Source of the DNA: Entamoeba histolytica HM-1:IMSS
Lineage: Eukaryota; Evosea; Mastigamoebida; Endamoebidae
Assembly: GCF_000208925.1 (NCBI RefSeq)
Contig: NW_001915063.1
Span: 2,400 to 29,129, forward strand
Direction: 5' to 3'
DNA: 26,730 bases
In this document: positions 19,130 through 26,212 of the stretch, in pieces
How positions within the stretch are numbered: the stretch's first letter is position 1
Layout of the letters: each line of letters starts with the position of its first letter
The notes under the pieces: generated by a model
Seen by the model: the letters and a program-made list of their open reading frames with translations, nothing else
Told to the model about the DNA's origin: nothing
The model's database searches: none
Program-made: the position numbers and the translations under genes

Positions 19130-19840
19130 TTATTTGATTTCTTCATTAGTTAAATTGACATTTAAATCAAGTAAATTCATTGTTTGTTCTTCTTCTATTG
19201 GAGTGCAAATATATCTATCAAAATGAACAGTGATATACCATTGACAATTGAATTTAATACTTTTATTATCATTGCTATTTGGTGTTTCTACTCCTATGAA
19301 GTACCATGGATAAAAAGGAATACTTACATTTTCATTTGTAAATGGTTGAAGTTCAGTATTATCAAATTTCCAATATCTTTTTACTCTAGTAGGTCCATAA
19401 TAGTTTTGTTCTTGTAATGTCATAGCTTTAATAATTGTATTAATTTGAAATGCTCCACCTGGATAATAGACTTGTTGTTGTAAGTGAGTACTTGAATTAA
19501 TCATATTAATTACTTTATTTATATCTTTGTCATCTGCAGTGTCTTGATCAATATTGGAACGAATATATGTTGGAAACCATGTAGTACTAACAATAGGAAA
19601 ATTTAATCCTATTTCTTCTACATTTATTTCACCTATTGAGAGACTAATTAATGCTTTAAATATTTTAACTCTTTTAAAACAATTACAGAATGATTTGTAA
19701 TTAGTGTTATTGAAGAGTAAATCAAAAAGAGAAGTTGTATATACTCCCATTCCTTTATTTAATTTAACTTCAATTGGGGTATTAAAAACAAATTCTACTT
19801 CATGTGTATTATTAGGACAGTTATTTCTAGAACGGATCAT
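19130..19840 (-). CDS. Second, divergent capsid-like (single-jelly-roll) protein
   Basis: 236 aa. It lacks a long basic arm but is colinear with the shell domain of the 507-aa capsid: YYPGGAFQI at 125-133 and LQEQNYYGPT at 142-151 match YYPGARWGI and LQEKSIYLPT with identical spacing between them. FNCQWYITVHFDRY at 197-210 matches the terminal strand, and FKRVKIFKALISLSIG (55-70) matches the early strand. I infer a minor capsid or vertex protein derived by duplication. It is divergent to the membrane-protein gene; their starts are only 33 nt apart and share an upstream region containing GATGAACTGATT. Its stop is followed by 39 further open codons. Confidence 0.68.
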   Translation of the reverse strand: MIRSRNNCPNNTHEVEFVFNTPIEVKLNKGMGVYTTSLFDLLFNNTNYKSFCNCFKRVKIFKALISLSIGEINVEEIGLNFPIVSTTWFPTYIRSNIDQDTADDKDINKVINMINSSTHLQQQVYYPGGAFQINTIIKAMTLQEQNYYGPTRVKRYWKFDNTELQPFTNENVSIPFYPWYFIGVETPNSNDNKSIKFNCQWYITVHFDRYICTPIEEEQTMNLLDLNVNLTNEEIK

Positions 19841-19873
19841 TTGAATATAAAGATGAACTGATTAATTCATAAT
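19841..19873. promoter_or_regulatory. Compact divergent promoter with GAACT element
   Basis: Only 33 nt separate the two divergent ATGs. GATGAACTGATT at 19852-19863 contains the GAACT element described for Entamoeba core promoters, followed by TTAATTCATAA, similar to the initiator AAAAATTCA, just before the ATG at 19874. Core elements for the opposite gene must lie within coding sequence. Confidence 0.45.
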
Positions 19874-20098
19874 ATGAGTGCAGACTCCAGTGATTCTAAT
19901 CACTCGTCTAAATGTACCGAAGAAGTGTTTAAAGAAAGTACATGGAATATTATCCGTAAAATAGTCATGCTTCTATTATCATGTATATTATTAATAGCGA
20001 GTTGTTTCTTTGCATTTTTTGAAAGTAGAAGACAAGGGAATGTTATGAATGCAGTAGAAGAAGTATTAGAAGTAGTAAAAACTTTAATTCCTAATTAA
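19874..20098 (+). CDS. Small single-pass membrane protein
   Basis: 74 aa. A Ser-rich N-terminus (1-25) is followed by a transmembrane helix at about 29-50 (IVMLLLSCILLIASCFFAFF), bordered by Arg/Lys on the N side and SRR on the C side. An amphipathic helix (NAVEEVLEVVKTLI) closes the protein. No family is recognised. It lies 12 nt ahead of the 247-aa gene on the same strand, so the two may share a transcript. Possible roles are membrane attachment, entry or exit (viroporin-like); none is demonstrated. Confidence 0.68.
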   Translation: MSADSSDSNHSSKCTEEVFKESTWNIIRKIVMLLLSCILLIASCFFAFFESRRQGNVMNAVEEVLEVVKTLIPN

Positions 20099-20110
20099 CT
20101 TTTTATTTTA

Positions 20111-20854
20111 ATGTGTTTGGTTAAGAAGAGAAAACAACGATTAAATCTCCATAAAAGAAGATTTGGTTCATATGGTTCAATACGATTTAATTATGATGGA
20201 ATACCAAGAAGTAATCAAACAAAATATAAACCATTTAATACTTCCATGTATATGAGTGGTAGATTACAGAATAATAATCAAGGAGTATATTATACTCAAC
20301 CTCGACCAAATAGAAAAGAAACATTAGATGAAATGCAAACACATAGAAAGAGAAAAATGATTAATGATGTAGATGAAGATTTAGAACAATTGAATAATAA
20401 TCAAGCATATATTAGAAGAGTAGTACCACCTGAATTATGGAAGAGAATTGAAGATGTTGCATTTGAACCAAATGTAGTAAGAAGATATGAAAAGTTGCAA
20501 GATATTCTAGTACCAGAAGCTATTACTACTCATTCATCCAAAGATTATTATCATAAAATTCATATTGGTGCAAGAACAAATAGAAGTGATAATAAAGGTA
20601 CCATCTTTAAAACAGGTGATTTTGAGAGAAAAGGATTGCATCAATATTTACATAAACAACCTCATTTTAATAAAATAGAAAGTGGGAAAGAGAAATATGA
20701 AATGATGAAGAATGTTTATAATCAATTAGAACGATGGGGAACAAGTGATGATCGTACTGATTATGAAAAGGTATTACTTAGAGTATCACCTGATGATGAT
20801 AAAATTAATCATTTTAAAACAATCAAAGGAAACATTAAATATTATAATAAATAA
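20111..20854 (+). CDS. Basic protein with GSYG motif, putative minor virion protein
   Basis: 247 aa, basic and Tyr/Asn/Arg-rich. The N-terminus is KKRKQRLNLHKRRFGSYGSI. The core KRRFGSYGSI (residues 15-24) recurs as KRKWGSYGNI at residues 11-20 of the 504-aa protein of the same element. The body (about 90-247) looks helical with many charged residues and no enzyme motif. The stop at 20854 abuts the end of the convergent 106-aa gene. A shared N-terminal tag on two otherwise different proteins suggests a common targeting, capsid-binding or processing signal. DNA-condensing core protein is one plausible role. Confidence 0.65.
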   Translation: MCLVKKRKQRLNLHKRRFGSYGSIRFNYDGIPRSNQTKYKPFNTSMYMSGRLQNNNQGVYYTQPRPNRKETLDEMQTHRKRKMINDVDEDLEQLNNNQAYIRRVVPPELWKRIEDVAFEPNVVRRYEKLQDILVPEAITTHSSKDYYHKIHIGARTNRSDNKGTIFKTGDFERKGLHQYLHKQPHFNKIESGKEKYEMMKNVYNQLERWGTSDDRTDYEKVLLRVSPDDDKINHFKTIKGNIKYYNK

Positions 20855-21175
20855 TTAATTATCTTCTTTCTTTGGTTTACTTTCTTCTTCTTTCTTTTTA
20901 TCTTTTAATACAAATTTAGTTTTGTATTCTTTCTTTGGTACTTCTGGTGTCTTTACTTTTTTAATCTGTGGTTTATCCCACATTAAGCCTTTCTTTCTGG
21001 CTATTCTATACACCAAGCTCCAATATGGCTTTTTTAATCCTTTTAATTCTTCTTCCTTGGTGTATTCTTCCACTGAATTTATTAGCTTGACCATTGTGTC
21101 TATGAGTTCATCTGCATCCATAGATACAAATTTACCCATAGCGTGGTCAGCTATTAAGTCTTTTATGGTTGTCAT
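20855..21175 (-). CDS. 106-aa protein, homologue of the 68-aa protein at 2276
   Basis: Residues 1-68 are colinear with the gene at 2276-2482: MTTIKDLI start, Tyr-Trp at 51-52, then LVYRI and a Trp-Asp pair. Residues 69-106 are a Lys-rich tail. The protein looks helical and its function is unknown. Its promoter is the clearest in the window: TATTTAAA at 21208-21215 (minus strand), GAACT at 21192-21196 and an ATTCA before the ATG at 21175. The end abuts the 247-aa gene with no spacer. Conservation between two elements implies a core, non-accessory role such as DNA binding or regulation. Confidence 0.72.
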   Translation of the reverse strand: MTTIKDLIADHAMGKFVSMDADELIDTMVKLINSVEEYTKEEELKGLKKPYWSLVYRIARKKGLMWDKPQIKKVKTPEVPKKEYKTKFVLKDKKKEEESKPKKEDN

Positions 21176-21191
21176 GTATGAATGATTAAAC

Positions 21192-21215
21192 AGTTCAAAA
21201 TAAATAGTTTAAATA
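21192..21215 (-). promoter_or_regulatory. Entamoeba-type core promoter (TATTTAAA + GAACT)
   Basis: On the minus strand, TATTTAAA starts 40 nt and GAACT 21 nt before the ATG at 21175, with CATTCATAC as a possible initiator. All three core elements known from Entamoeba occur in the expected order. Confidence 0.65.
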
Positions 21216-21244
21216 TTCAATTTATCTCTTTTCGGAGTACATTA

Positions 21245-22759
21245 TCAAAACTCATACTCGTACTCATATTCTATTTCTGGTTCTTCTACTTCTTCTATAT
21301 CTTCTTCTATTTCTTCTTCTTCATTTACATCAACGTTTTCGTCATTATGTTTAAAGTTATTCCAATATTTTTGTTGATCTTGTATTGTCAACTCTTTTGG
21401 AATGTCTTCAACTCTTAATTTTTCTTCTTCTTGTTCTATTATTGGTTTAATTTGTTCTGGTAGAATATTTTTGGAATCATTTTCTTCTTTCTTTTGTGTT
21501 GGTTTATAATTGTGTAATGCGTCTTTAGTAAGTAATCTATATCTTTTTTCTAATTCATCAACTTCACGTTTTCTGTTTTTAACGTCAGTGAAGAGTTCTT
21601 TATAATTAAATTTAGAATCAAACTTCTTAACTTCTTTGAGTTTTCGTTCTTTTTTGACAATAACTGGTTTTTTGATTCTTTTTTCTTCTTTCTCATCTCT
21701 TTTCTCTTCTATTTTTTCATTTGGTAATGAATTATTCATTATTTCATTATTTTGAACTTCTTCTTTTTCGTTCAATGCTTCATTTTGTGGATGTTCTATT
21801 TTTGTTTCATTTATTGCTTCTTCTCTTTCTTGTTTTTCTTCTAATGGTAAGAACTGTTGTAATTCTTCTAAATGTATTCCTCGTTCGAAATCTCTCTTTT
21901 CTTGATATTCAATGGTATCTTCTAAATGATGTTTTCTTTTGGAATTATCTCTATTTTTATCTATCCATTGTTTGATAGTATTTCTATTCTCTCTTGGTGG
22001 TCTAGGTGGTATAATATTTCTATCTGGTTCTTTTTCATCTTTATGTATTTCTATTTCTTCTTCCATTGGTTTATCTTTTATTTTTTCAAGTAGTTGTGGT
22101 ATTTTATCTTCTTCTACATTATCTGCTAGTATTATATCATTATTTTCATTTGTTAATATTAATGGTATAGTAGTATCTTCCACATTATCATTCTCTTGTT
22201 CTAATTTATTATTGTTTTCTATTATTTCTTGTTGAATTATAGCTAATTTATTTCCTAATTGTTCTGGATCATTAATATCAATTATATCTTCTAATATTCT
22301 GAGTGTATTATCATCATATGTAAGTATTTCTTCTGGTTTATTTGGATTTACTATTTCATATATATTTGTACTGTTATCATTATCATTGTTATTCTCTTCT
22401 TCTCCTTCTTTAATTGAGTCTTCATTAACATTCATTTCTTTATTATATTCTTCATAATCTGGATCATCAAATATTGATTCTTCTGTCTTACTATAATCTT
22501 CATTAATCAAGTCTGGTTTATTTACTCTTTCTGGTTCATTGTCTGGATCAAAGTAATTATTAGCTTCATAACTATCTGGATGTAAATCTACATCATCTTC
22601 TTCAAAATATTCATCTTCTCCATTATCTGGATCATAAGTAGTATTCATTCCATTGTTAAATGAATAATCATTATAATTATCATAGTATTGATTGTTATGA
22701 ATATTTCCATAACTTCCCCATTTTCGTTTTAATACATTTGGTCTATACCAATAACTCAT
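21245..22759 (-). CDS. Acidic 504-aa scaffold-like protein with GSYG motif
   Basis: 504 aa, dominated by Glu, Asp, Lys and Asn. The N-terminus has KRKWGSYGNI (11-20), shared with the 247-aa protein, then Tyr/Asn-rich and acidic segments. A proline-rich patch (IPPRPPRENR) lies near the middle, followed by long Glu/Lys-rich helices likely to form coiled coils. It ends in a run of Glu and the motif EYEYEYEF. No catalytic motif is seen. Low-complexity acidic coiled-coil proteins often act as assembly scaffolds or host-factor binders; this is inference. It lies 36 nt downstream of the Rep gene on the same strand, suggesting co-expression. Long plus-strand frames here are shadows. Confidence 0.65.
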   Translation of the reverse strand: MSYWYRPNVLKRKWGSYGNIHNNQYYDNYNDYSFNNGMNTTYDPDNGEDEYFEEDDVDLHPDSYEANNYFDPDNEPERVNKPDLINEDYSKTEESIFDDPDYEEYNKEMNVNEDSIKEGEEENNNDNDNSTNIYEIVNPNKPEEILTYDDNTLRILEDIIDINDPEQLGNKLAIIQQEIIENNNKLEQENDNVEDTTIPLILTNENNDIILADNVEEDKIPQLLEKIKDKPMEEEIEIHKDEKEPDRNIIPPRPPRENRNTIKQWIDKNRDNSKRKHHLEDTIEYQEKRDFERGIHLEELQQFLPLEEKQEREEAINETKIEHPQNEALNEKEEVQNNEIMNNSLPNEKIEEKRDEKEEKRIKKPVIVKKERKLKEVKKFDSKFNYKELFTDVKNRKREVDELEKRYRLLTKDALHNYKPTQKKEENDSKNILPEQIKPIIEQEEEKLRVEDIPKELTIQDQQKYWNNFKHNDENVDVNEEEEIEEDIEEVEEPEIEYEYEYEF

Positions 22760-22795
22760 TATTAAAATAAAAATAAAAGATAAACCAAAAAAGAG

Positions 22796-24229
22796 TTAAT
22801 TAAAATTTCCACCTGACCACCTACTTGCTAATTCTCTAGCTTGTTGAGTTAATTCAACATCTGGTTCTTTGGGTGGTATTATTGCTGTATCATTCTCTTT
22901 TAACAGAGATAATATTAAAGATTTTCTTTTCTCTCTGTTTTCTTCTACTGGCTTTGGTTCTTCAAGTGCTACAGGAGGAGGCATACTTTCTTCTTCTAAT
23001 TCTTCTATTATATCATTTAAATCATCAATTGTATCATCTCCCATATCATCTAAACTAACATCTTCTTCAACTTCATTCTCCAATAGCATTTCAACTAGTT
23101 TTGGATCTAATCCATCATATTTACTTTTATCTTGTACTGATTCTTCCTTAGGTGGTGGTTCAATATATAATTTCTCATTAGTTTGGAGTACTACTGTGTT
23201 TTTCTCCAACCAATCGAAGTCTTCGAACTCTTTGGCTGTTCGTTGAAGAGCGTTCCAACTTCCAGGATTTAAGACTAAAACAGTTGGTATGGAAGTAACT
23301 CTAGCATGTGAGTATTTCACATTGATGGTTATCTGTTCACCTCTCGTACTTATAAGCGATTTAAATTCTGGCCAAATGATGTCATTAAGGTTAGCATCGT
23401 CAAATAATCTGATGTCATATTTTAAGCTTTCATTATGACCATCCATCATAAATCTGCCTCGGAATTCATCTACTCTTAAATTTTTTAGTAAATCGTTTAT
23501 GAATTCTGTTTTCCCCATTTTCGTATTACTCACGATTACTAAAGTTTTCACTCTTTTCGTTTTACCACTTAAAGCGGAATTTAACCAGACACAGCTGTTT
23601 TTTACGACTGGGTTATCTTCCTTCCAAGGCATAAGTTTGATTTTTATTCTCTCATAGTTATCTCGACTGTGCTCTTGAGCCCATACAGTATCAAACTTGG
23701 CTACGTTATTCATATATCCCTTTAAACTTATGTTTTTTAAATAGGCATGCGCTTCTTCTAGGTCTGGCATTCGGAGTGCTTTTCCTATGTCTATATCTCC
23801 CAATCTCCCTTTATTCTTATCCATCTTTCCTATTTCTTCAAATACCGCTCCTTCATTGGGATGTTTTTCTCCTTGTCTCTTCAGATATTCTATAATAGCA
23901 TTGAAAGATCCATCGTAGTTTTTGTTTTCGGTTATTTTTTCAAAGTGTAAGAAGTGTCTTTCGTTATTAATTTGGATAAAAGGCTTTTTTCTGACGTGGG
24001 CTACTTCTTCGAGCTCGAAGAATGCATGAGCATGTTTATTATTTCCTTGTGTTGTTTTTCCGATGGCTAAATATTTTATATGGGCTCGCTTGTTTTTTGT
24101 TGAGCACCACTGTTCAATCGCGTTTTTCAGGAATTCTTTATTTGGAGTTTTGGTGTTTGGTGTCATGTTTATTGTAATAAAGCCGTGCATGGCTTTAAAT
24201 TCGTAATACCTTTTCTGTGACTCTGTCAT
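22796..24229 (-). CDS. rep: CRESS-type replication initiator Rep (HUH nickase + SF3-like helicase)
   Basis: 477 aa. HUH endonuclease domain: motif I GFITINMT (16-23), motif II KHAHAFFEL (65-73) with H66 and H68 as metal ligands, motif III EYLKRQG (114-120) with Y115 as the nicking tyrosine. The usual Lys three residues after Tyr is Arg here, with a Lys one place earlier. Helicase domain: Walker A SNTKMGKT (234-241), Walker B LFDDAN (275-280), motif C strand TVLVLN ending in N321. Rep cuts the origin, joins covalently to the 5' end and unwinds DNA for rolling-circle or rolling-hairpin replication. Typical CRESS Reps have about 300-350 residues; here about 120 acidic, Pro-containing residues (355-477) are added. 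The gene reads away from the iteron pair at 24308-24328. Confidence 0.85.
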   Translation of the reverse strand: MTESQKRYYEFKAMHGFITINMTPNTKTPNKEFLKNAIEQWCSTKNKRAHIKYLAIGKTTQGNNKHAHAFFELEEVAHVRKKPFIQINNERHFLHFEKITENKNYDGSFNAIIEYLKRQGEKHPNEGAVFEEIGKMDKNKGRLGDIDIGKALRMPDLEEAHAYLKNISLKGYMNNVAKFDTVWAQEHSRDNYERIKIKLMPWKEDNPVVKNSCVWLNSALSGKTKRVKTLVIVSNTKMGKTEFINDLLKNLRVDEFRGRFMMDGHNESLKYDIRLFDDANLNDIIWPEFKSLISTRGEQITINVKYSHARVTSIPTVLVLNPGSWNALQRTAKEFEDFDWLEKNTVVLQTNEKLYIEPPPKEESVQDKSKYDGLDPKLVEMLLENEVEEDVSLDDMGDDTIDDLNDIIEELEEESMPPPVALEEPKPVEENREKRKSLILSLLKENDTAIIPPKEPDVELTQQARELASRWSGGNFN

Positions 24230-24307
24230 GTAGTTGGATGATTTGATAGTAACGAGTTGAACTATTTATATCATTCGGAATTTTCTATTTTGTCTGTTTA
24301 TTGTATG

Positions 24308-24328
24308 TATGAGGTAATGTATGAGGTA
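24308..24328 (+). promoter_or_regulatory. Iteron pair between Rep and the small gene
   Basis: TATGAGGTA at 24308-24316 and again at 24320-24328, a 12-nt step. They lie 79-99 bp upstream of the Rep start in the divergent intergenic region, beyond a TATAAATAG-like box at about 24260-24270. Paired iterons beside the rep promoter are typical Rep-binding sites that also allow self-regulation. Binding is inferred. Confidence 0.45.
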
Positions 24329-24431
24329 GAAAATGATTTTTAAACTATAAGGAATAATAAAAATTTAATTCAATTAATTTAGAAATTCCTCTTTAAGTGT
24401 CTGTTTGTCGTGTTGTTTACACGTTTCATGT

Positions 24432-24443
24432 GTTATTTAAACT
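24432..24443 (+). promoter_or_regulatory. TATTTAAA box for 91-aa gene
   Basis: GTTATTTAAACT about 25-35 nt before the ATG at 24466. Because the box falls inside the longer open frame that starts at 24397, it decides for the downstream ATG. Confidence 0.55.
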
Positions 24444-24465
24444 GGAATACTTTTTATTTTATTCG

Positions 24466-24741
24466 ATGTTCCCTCTCTTGTCTAGCATTGTGCAAGACAT
24501 CGACGAAACCTGTAAAGGTCTCCTCGAGAGTGATAGTTTGGATTTGGACACCAAGTGTCTAATCTATTCTATCCTCTATTTTATGAGGAGATTCGAGGAG
24601 ACACACTATAATTATAGTGATGTTTTATTTTATTACCTTACAGGTTTCGTCGATTCTTGCACTAAGGATCAACGATTTAATAAACTAGGAGGTTTATTAG
24701 AATTACTTGAAAATTTCCATTTCGTTAATGATTTGGAATAA
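24466..24741 (+). CDS. Small helical protein, copy A of duplicated pair
   Basis: 91 aa from ATG 24466, chosen because the TATA box lies 25-35 nt upstream; the frame is open from ATG 24397. Its start LLSSIVQDIDET and centre CLIYSILYFMRRFE, then YNYSD, match the gene at 25378 (LLSAIAREVKSQ, GLIYWFRVWD, LKYSD), so the two are paralogues. No family is recognised; it is probably all-helical. Its coding sequence contains a long inverted repeat (24490-24515 with 24638-24662). It converges on the 115-aa gene, and the two-gene arrangement is repeated once to the right. Confidence 0.65.
   Translation: MFPLLSSIVQDIDETCKGLLESDSLDLDTKCLIYSILYFMRRFEETHYNYSDVLFYYLTGFVDSCTKDQRFNKLGGLLELLENFHFVNDLE
24490..24662. 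repeat. Intragenic long hairpin
   Basis: GTGCAAGA (24490-24497), one bulged base and ATCGACGAAACCTGTAA (24499-24515) are perfectly complementary to 24638-24662. An inner stem GTCTCCTCGA (24518-24527) pairs with 24593-24602. All lies inside the 91-aa gene. The arms total 35 paired positions, far beyond chance. Confidence 0.7.
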
Positions 24742-24817
24742 TAATTAATTTACTATTTTTTATTTTTTTATTTTTTATTTAATAAACAAAATAATATTAA
24801 AAAGAATTAAATTAATT

Positions 24818-25165
24818 TTAATTTTCTTTTGGAGCTCTTGGCTTCTTGGATAATTCCCTTGAAATTGCAACTCTTCTTATTCTTTGCCTTTCTGTTGCTC
24901 TTATTCTAAAGGCATCCAAAATATCTTTAAATTCCTTTTTAATATCAGAAGACATTTCAAATAGAGCTTCGACTAATTCACTCTCCTCTTCTAATATCAT
25001 ATTAAATTTATCTTCTTCTAAATAATATTTCTCCTCCTTCTTGTAGCATTCGACGAGATCATCGCAGATGTCTTCTAATTCATCCAATGCGATAAAATAG
25101 TCTTTTAAAGAGACTATATTTATATTTTCGATTTTTGTGGCTTCAATTTTATCTTCTGTATCCAT
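24818..25165 (-). CDS. Small charged helical protein, copy A
   Basis: 115 aa. It is mostly acidic helices (SLKDYFIALDELEDICDDLV) with a basic C-terminal tail (RIRATERQRIRR, SKKPRAPK). The motif (I/V)SLKD and the following helix pattern, the length and the basic tail match the 129-aa protein at 25823, so they are paralogues. Function is unknown. A TATTTAAA box lies at 25198-25205 on the minus strand, 33 nt before the ATG. It is convergent with the 91-aa gene and separated from it by 76 A/T-rich bases. Confidence 0.65.
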   Translation of the reverse strand: MDTEDKIEATKIENINIVSLKDYFIALDELEDICDDLVECYKKEEKYYLEEDKFNMILEEESELVEALFEMSSDIKKEFKDILDAFRIRATERQRIRRVAISRELSKKPRAPKEN

Positions 25166-25197
25166 TGTCTGGTATGGTATTCTTATTTCTTAAACAG

Positions 25198-25205
25198 TTT
25201 AAATA
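25198..25205 (-). promoter_or_regulatory. TATTTAAA box for 115-aa gene
   Basis: TATTTAAA on the minus strand, 33 nt upstream of the ATG at 25165. Confidence 0.5.
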
Positions 25206-25308
25206 TTTAGATGAAACAGGCATTCAGACAGATGGAGAGACAAAACAGACATTTTCTATTTTTATTATATTATATTTTTATTATAAGTATAGTATAAAAG
25301 TCAATCAT

Positions 25309-25329
25309 TACCTCATACACTACCTCATA
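25309..25329 (-). promoter_or_regulatory. Second iteron pair, inverted
   Basis: TACCTCATA at 25309-25317 and 25321-25329 is the exact inverted counterpart, with the same 12-nt step, of the pair at 24308-24328. It lies just upstream of the TATTTAAA box (25345-25355) of the next gene. A related single site, AACCTCATA, occurs at 26386-26394. Confidence 0.5.
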
Positions 25330-25377
25330 TCAGCCATTTAATTTGTTATTTAAACAGCAATAATATTTTAGCATTCA

Positions 25378-25686
25378 ATGTCTTTTAGTGGTACTTTTAG
25401 AAGGACACGTCTTTCTGTACTACTCTCGGCTATTGCCAGGGAAGTAAAGTCCCAACTCAGTCGAGCCAATGATAATAATACTGAAATAGTATTATATGGT
25501 TTAATTTATTGGTTCCGAGTTTGGGATCATAAGTACCATTTAAAGTACTCGGACTAAATGAATAAATGGCTCGACTACATAATGGTGGATATTTATTCCA
25601 CCATTATGGATTGTGGTCCTCTTTTATTCTTACTCAATACACTTTATTCAGGCAGATATATTCCTGATATTGAGCACTTTAATTGA
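25378..25686 (+). pseudogene. Small helical protein, copy B, with in-frame TAA
   Basis: ATG 25378 lies 23-33 nt after the box GTTATTTAAAC. It gives 59 codons to a TAA at 25555-25557; the same frame restarts with ATG and runs to TGA at 25684-25686. Both parts align with the 91-aa paralogue: the first part with its N-terminal two thirds (LLSAI, LIYW, YSD), the second (KWLDYIMVDI, LLFLLNTLYSG) with its C-terminal third. So it is one gene split by a stop, by decay or functional readthrough, or two half-proteins. Its DNA is hairpin-rich: AGTCGAGCCA (25459-25468) pairs with 25567-25576, and a perfect 12-bp stem CATAATGGTGGA (25578-25589) pairs with 25597-25608. Confidence 0.55.
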
Positions 25687-25769
25687 ATGTTTTTTATTCC
25701 TTTTTATTTTATTTTATTATTGCTTATTGCTTATTGTTTAAATAACAAATTATTTTCTTTTTTAAAATT

Positions 25770-25803
25770 TTGAATAACAAAAATAAATAACAAAATTTTA
25801 AAA
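25770..25803. terminator. A/T inverted repeat between convergent genes
   Basis: TAAAATTTTG is followed by CAAAATTTTA about 15 bases later, between the convergent ends of the copy-B genes. It may help separate or polyadenylate the two transcripts; in such AT-rich DNA the significance is modest. Confidence 0.25.
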
Positions 25804-25822
25804 TTAATTAAATTAAATTAAA

Positions 25823-26212
25823 CTAGAGAGGTCTGGTTTTTCTCCTCTCTGGTTTTGTCTCTTCTTCTTTCTTTTTCTTCTCCGCTTCATCGATTCTCTT
25901 CTCTCTGTTTTCTCTTCTAATACTTTCTTTTATTTTATTAATAAGAAGAACATTGTTCTTCTTGAATATTTTAATACTTTCATCTATCTCATCTATGGAT
26001 TTAATATGTCCTTCTAAAATTAGTTTCATTGAAATGAGGGGATATTCCCCAAGTGATAATTCTGATCCCCGTGCTAATATATTACAATTTTCAGCAACTA
26101 CTGAAATGTCATTAATAAGCTGAACAACATCTTTGAGTGAGATGGGTCTATCGACTATTTCGGTTTCTTCTTCTGATACATCTCGAGTACATCTATTTGG
26201 AGTTCCGTACAT
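25823..26212 (-). CDS. Small charged helical protein, copy B
   Basis: 129 aa. PISLKDVVQLINDI near residues 22-35 begins a helical region aligned with the 115-aa copy A. The C-terminus is very basic and Glu/Lys-rich (IRRENREKRIDEAEKKKK, then RRKTRPL), again like copy A but longer. No family is recognised. A TAATATTTAAT variant box lies about 37 nt before the ATG. It is convergent with the split copy-B gene. A basic tail on acidic helices could serve nucleic-acid or partner binding; this is unproven. Confidence 0.62.
   Translation of the reverse strand: MYGTPNRCTRDVSEEETEIVDRPISLKDVVQLINDISVVAENCNILARGSELSLGEYPLISMKLILEGHIKSIDEIDESIKIFKKNNVLLINKIKESIRRENREKRIDEAEKKKKEEETKPERRKTRPL

Noticed and set aside
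21721..23246. Plus-strand frames opposite the 504-aa and Rep genes
   Set aside because: Shadows of acidic coding sequence; low complexity and no promoter.
14487..25557. Reassigned TAA codon (alternative genetic code)
   Set aside because: In-frame TAA occurs only in a few genes, while most intact genes end in TAA at sensible ends; decay or readthrough is simpler.
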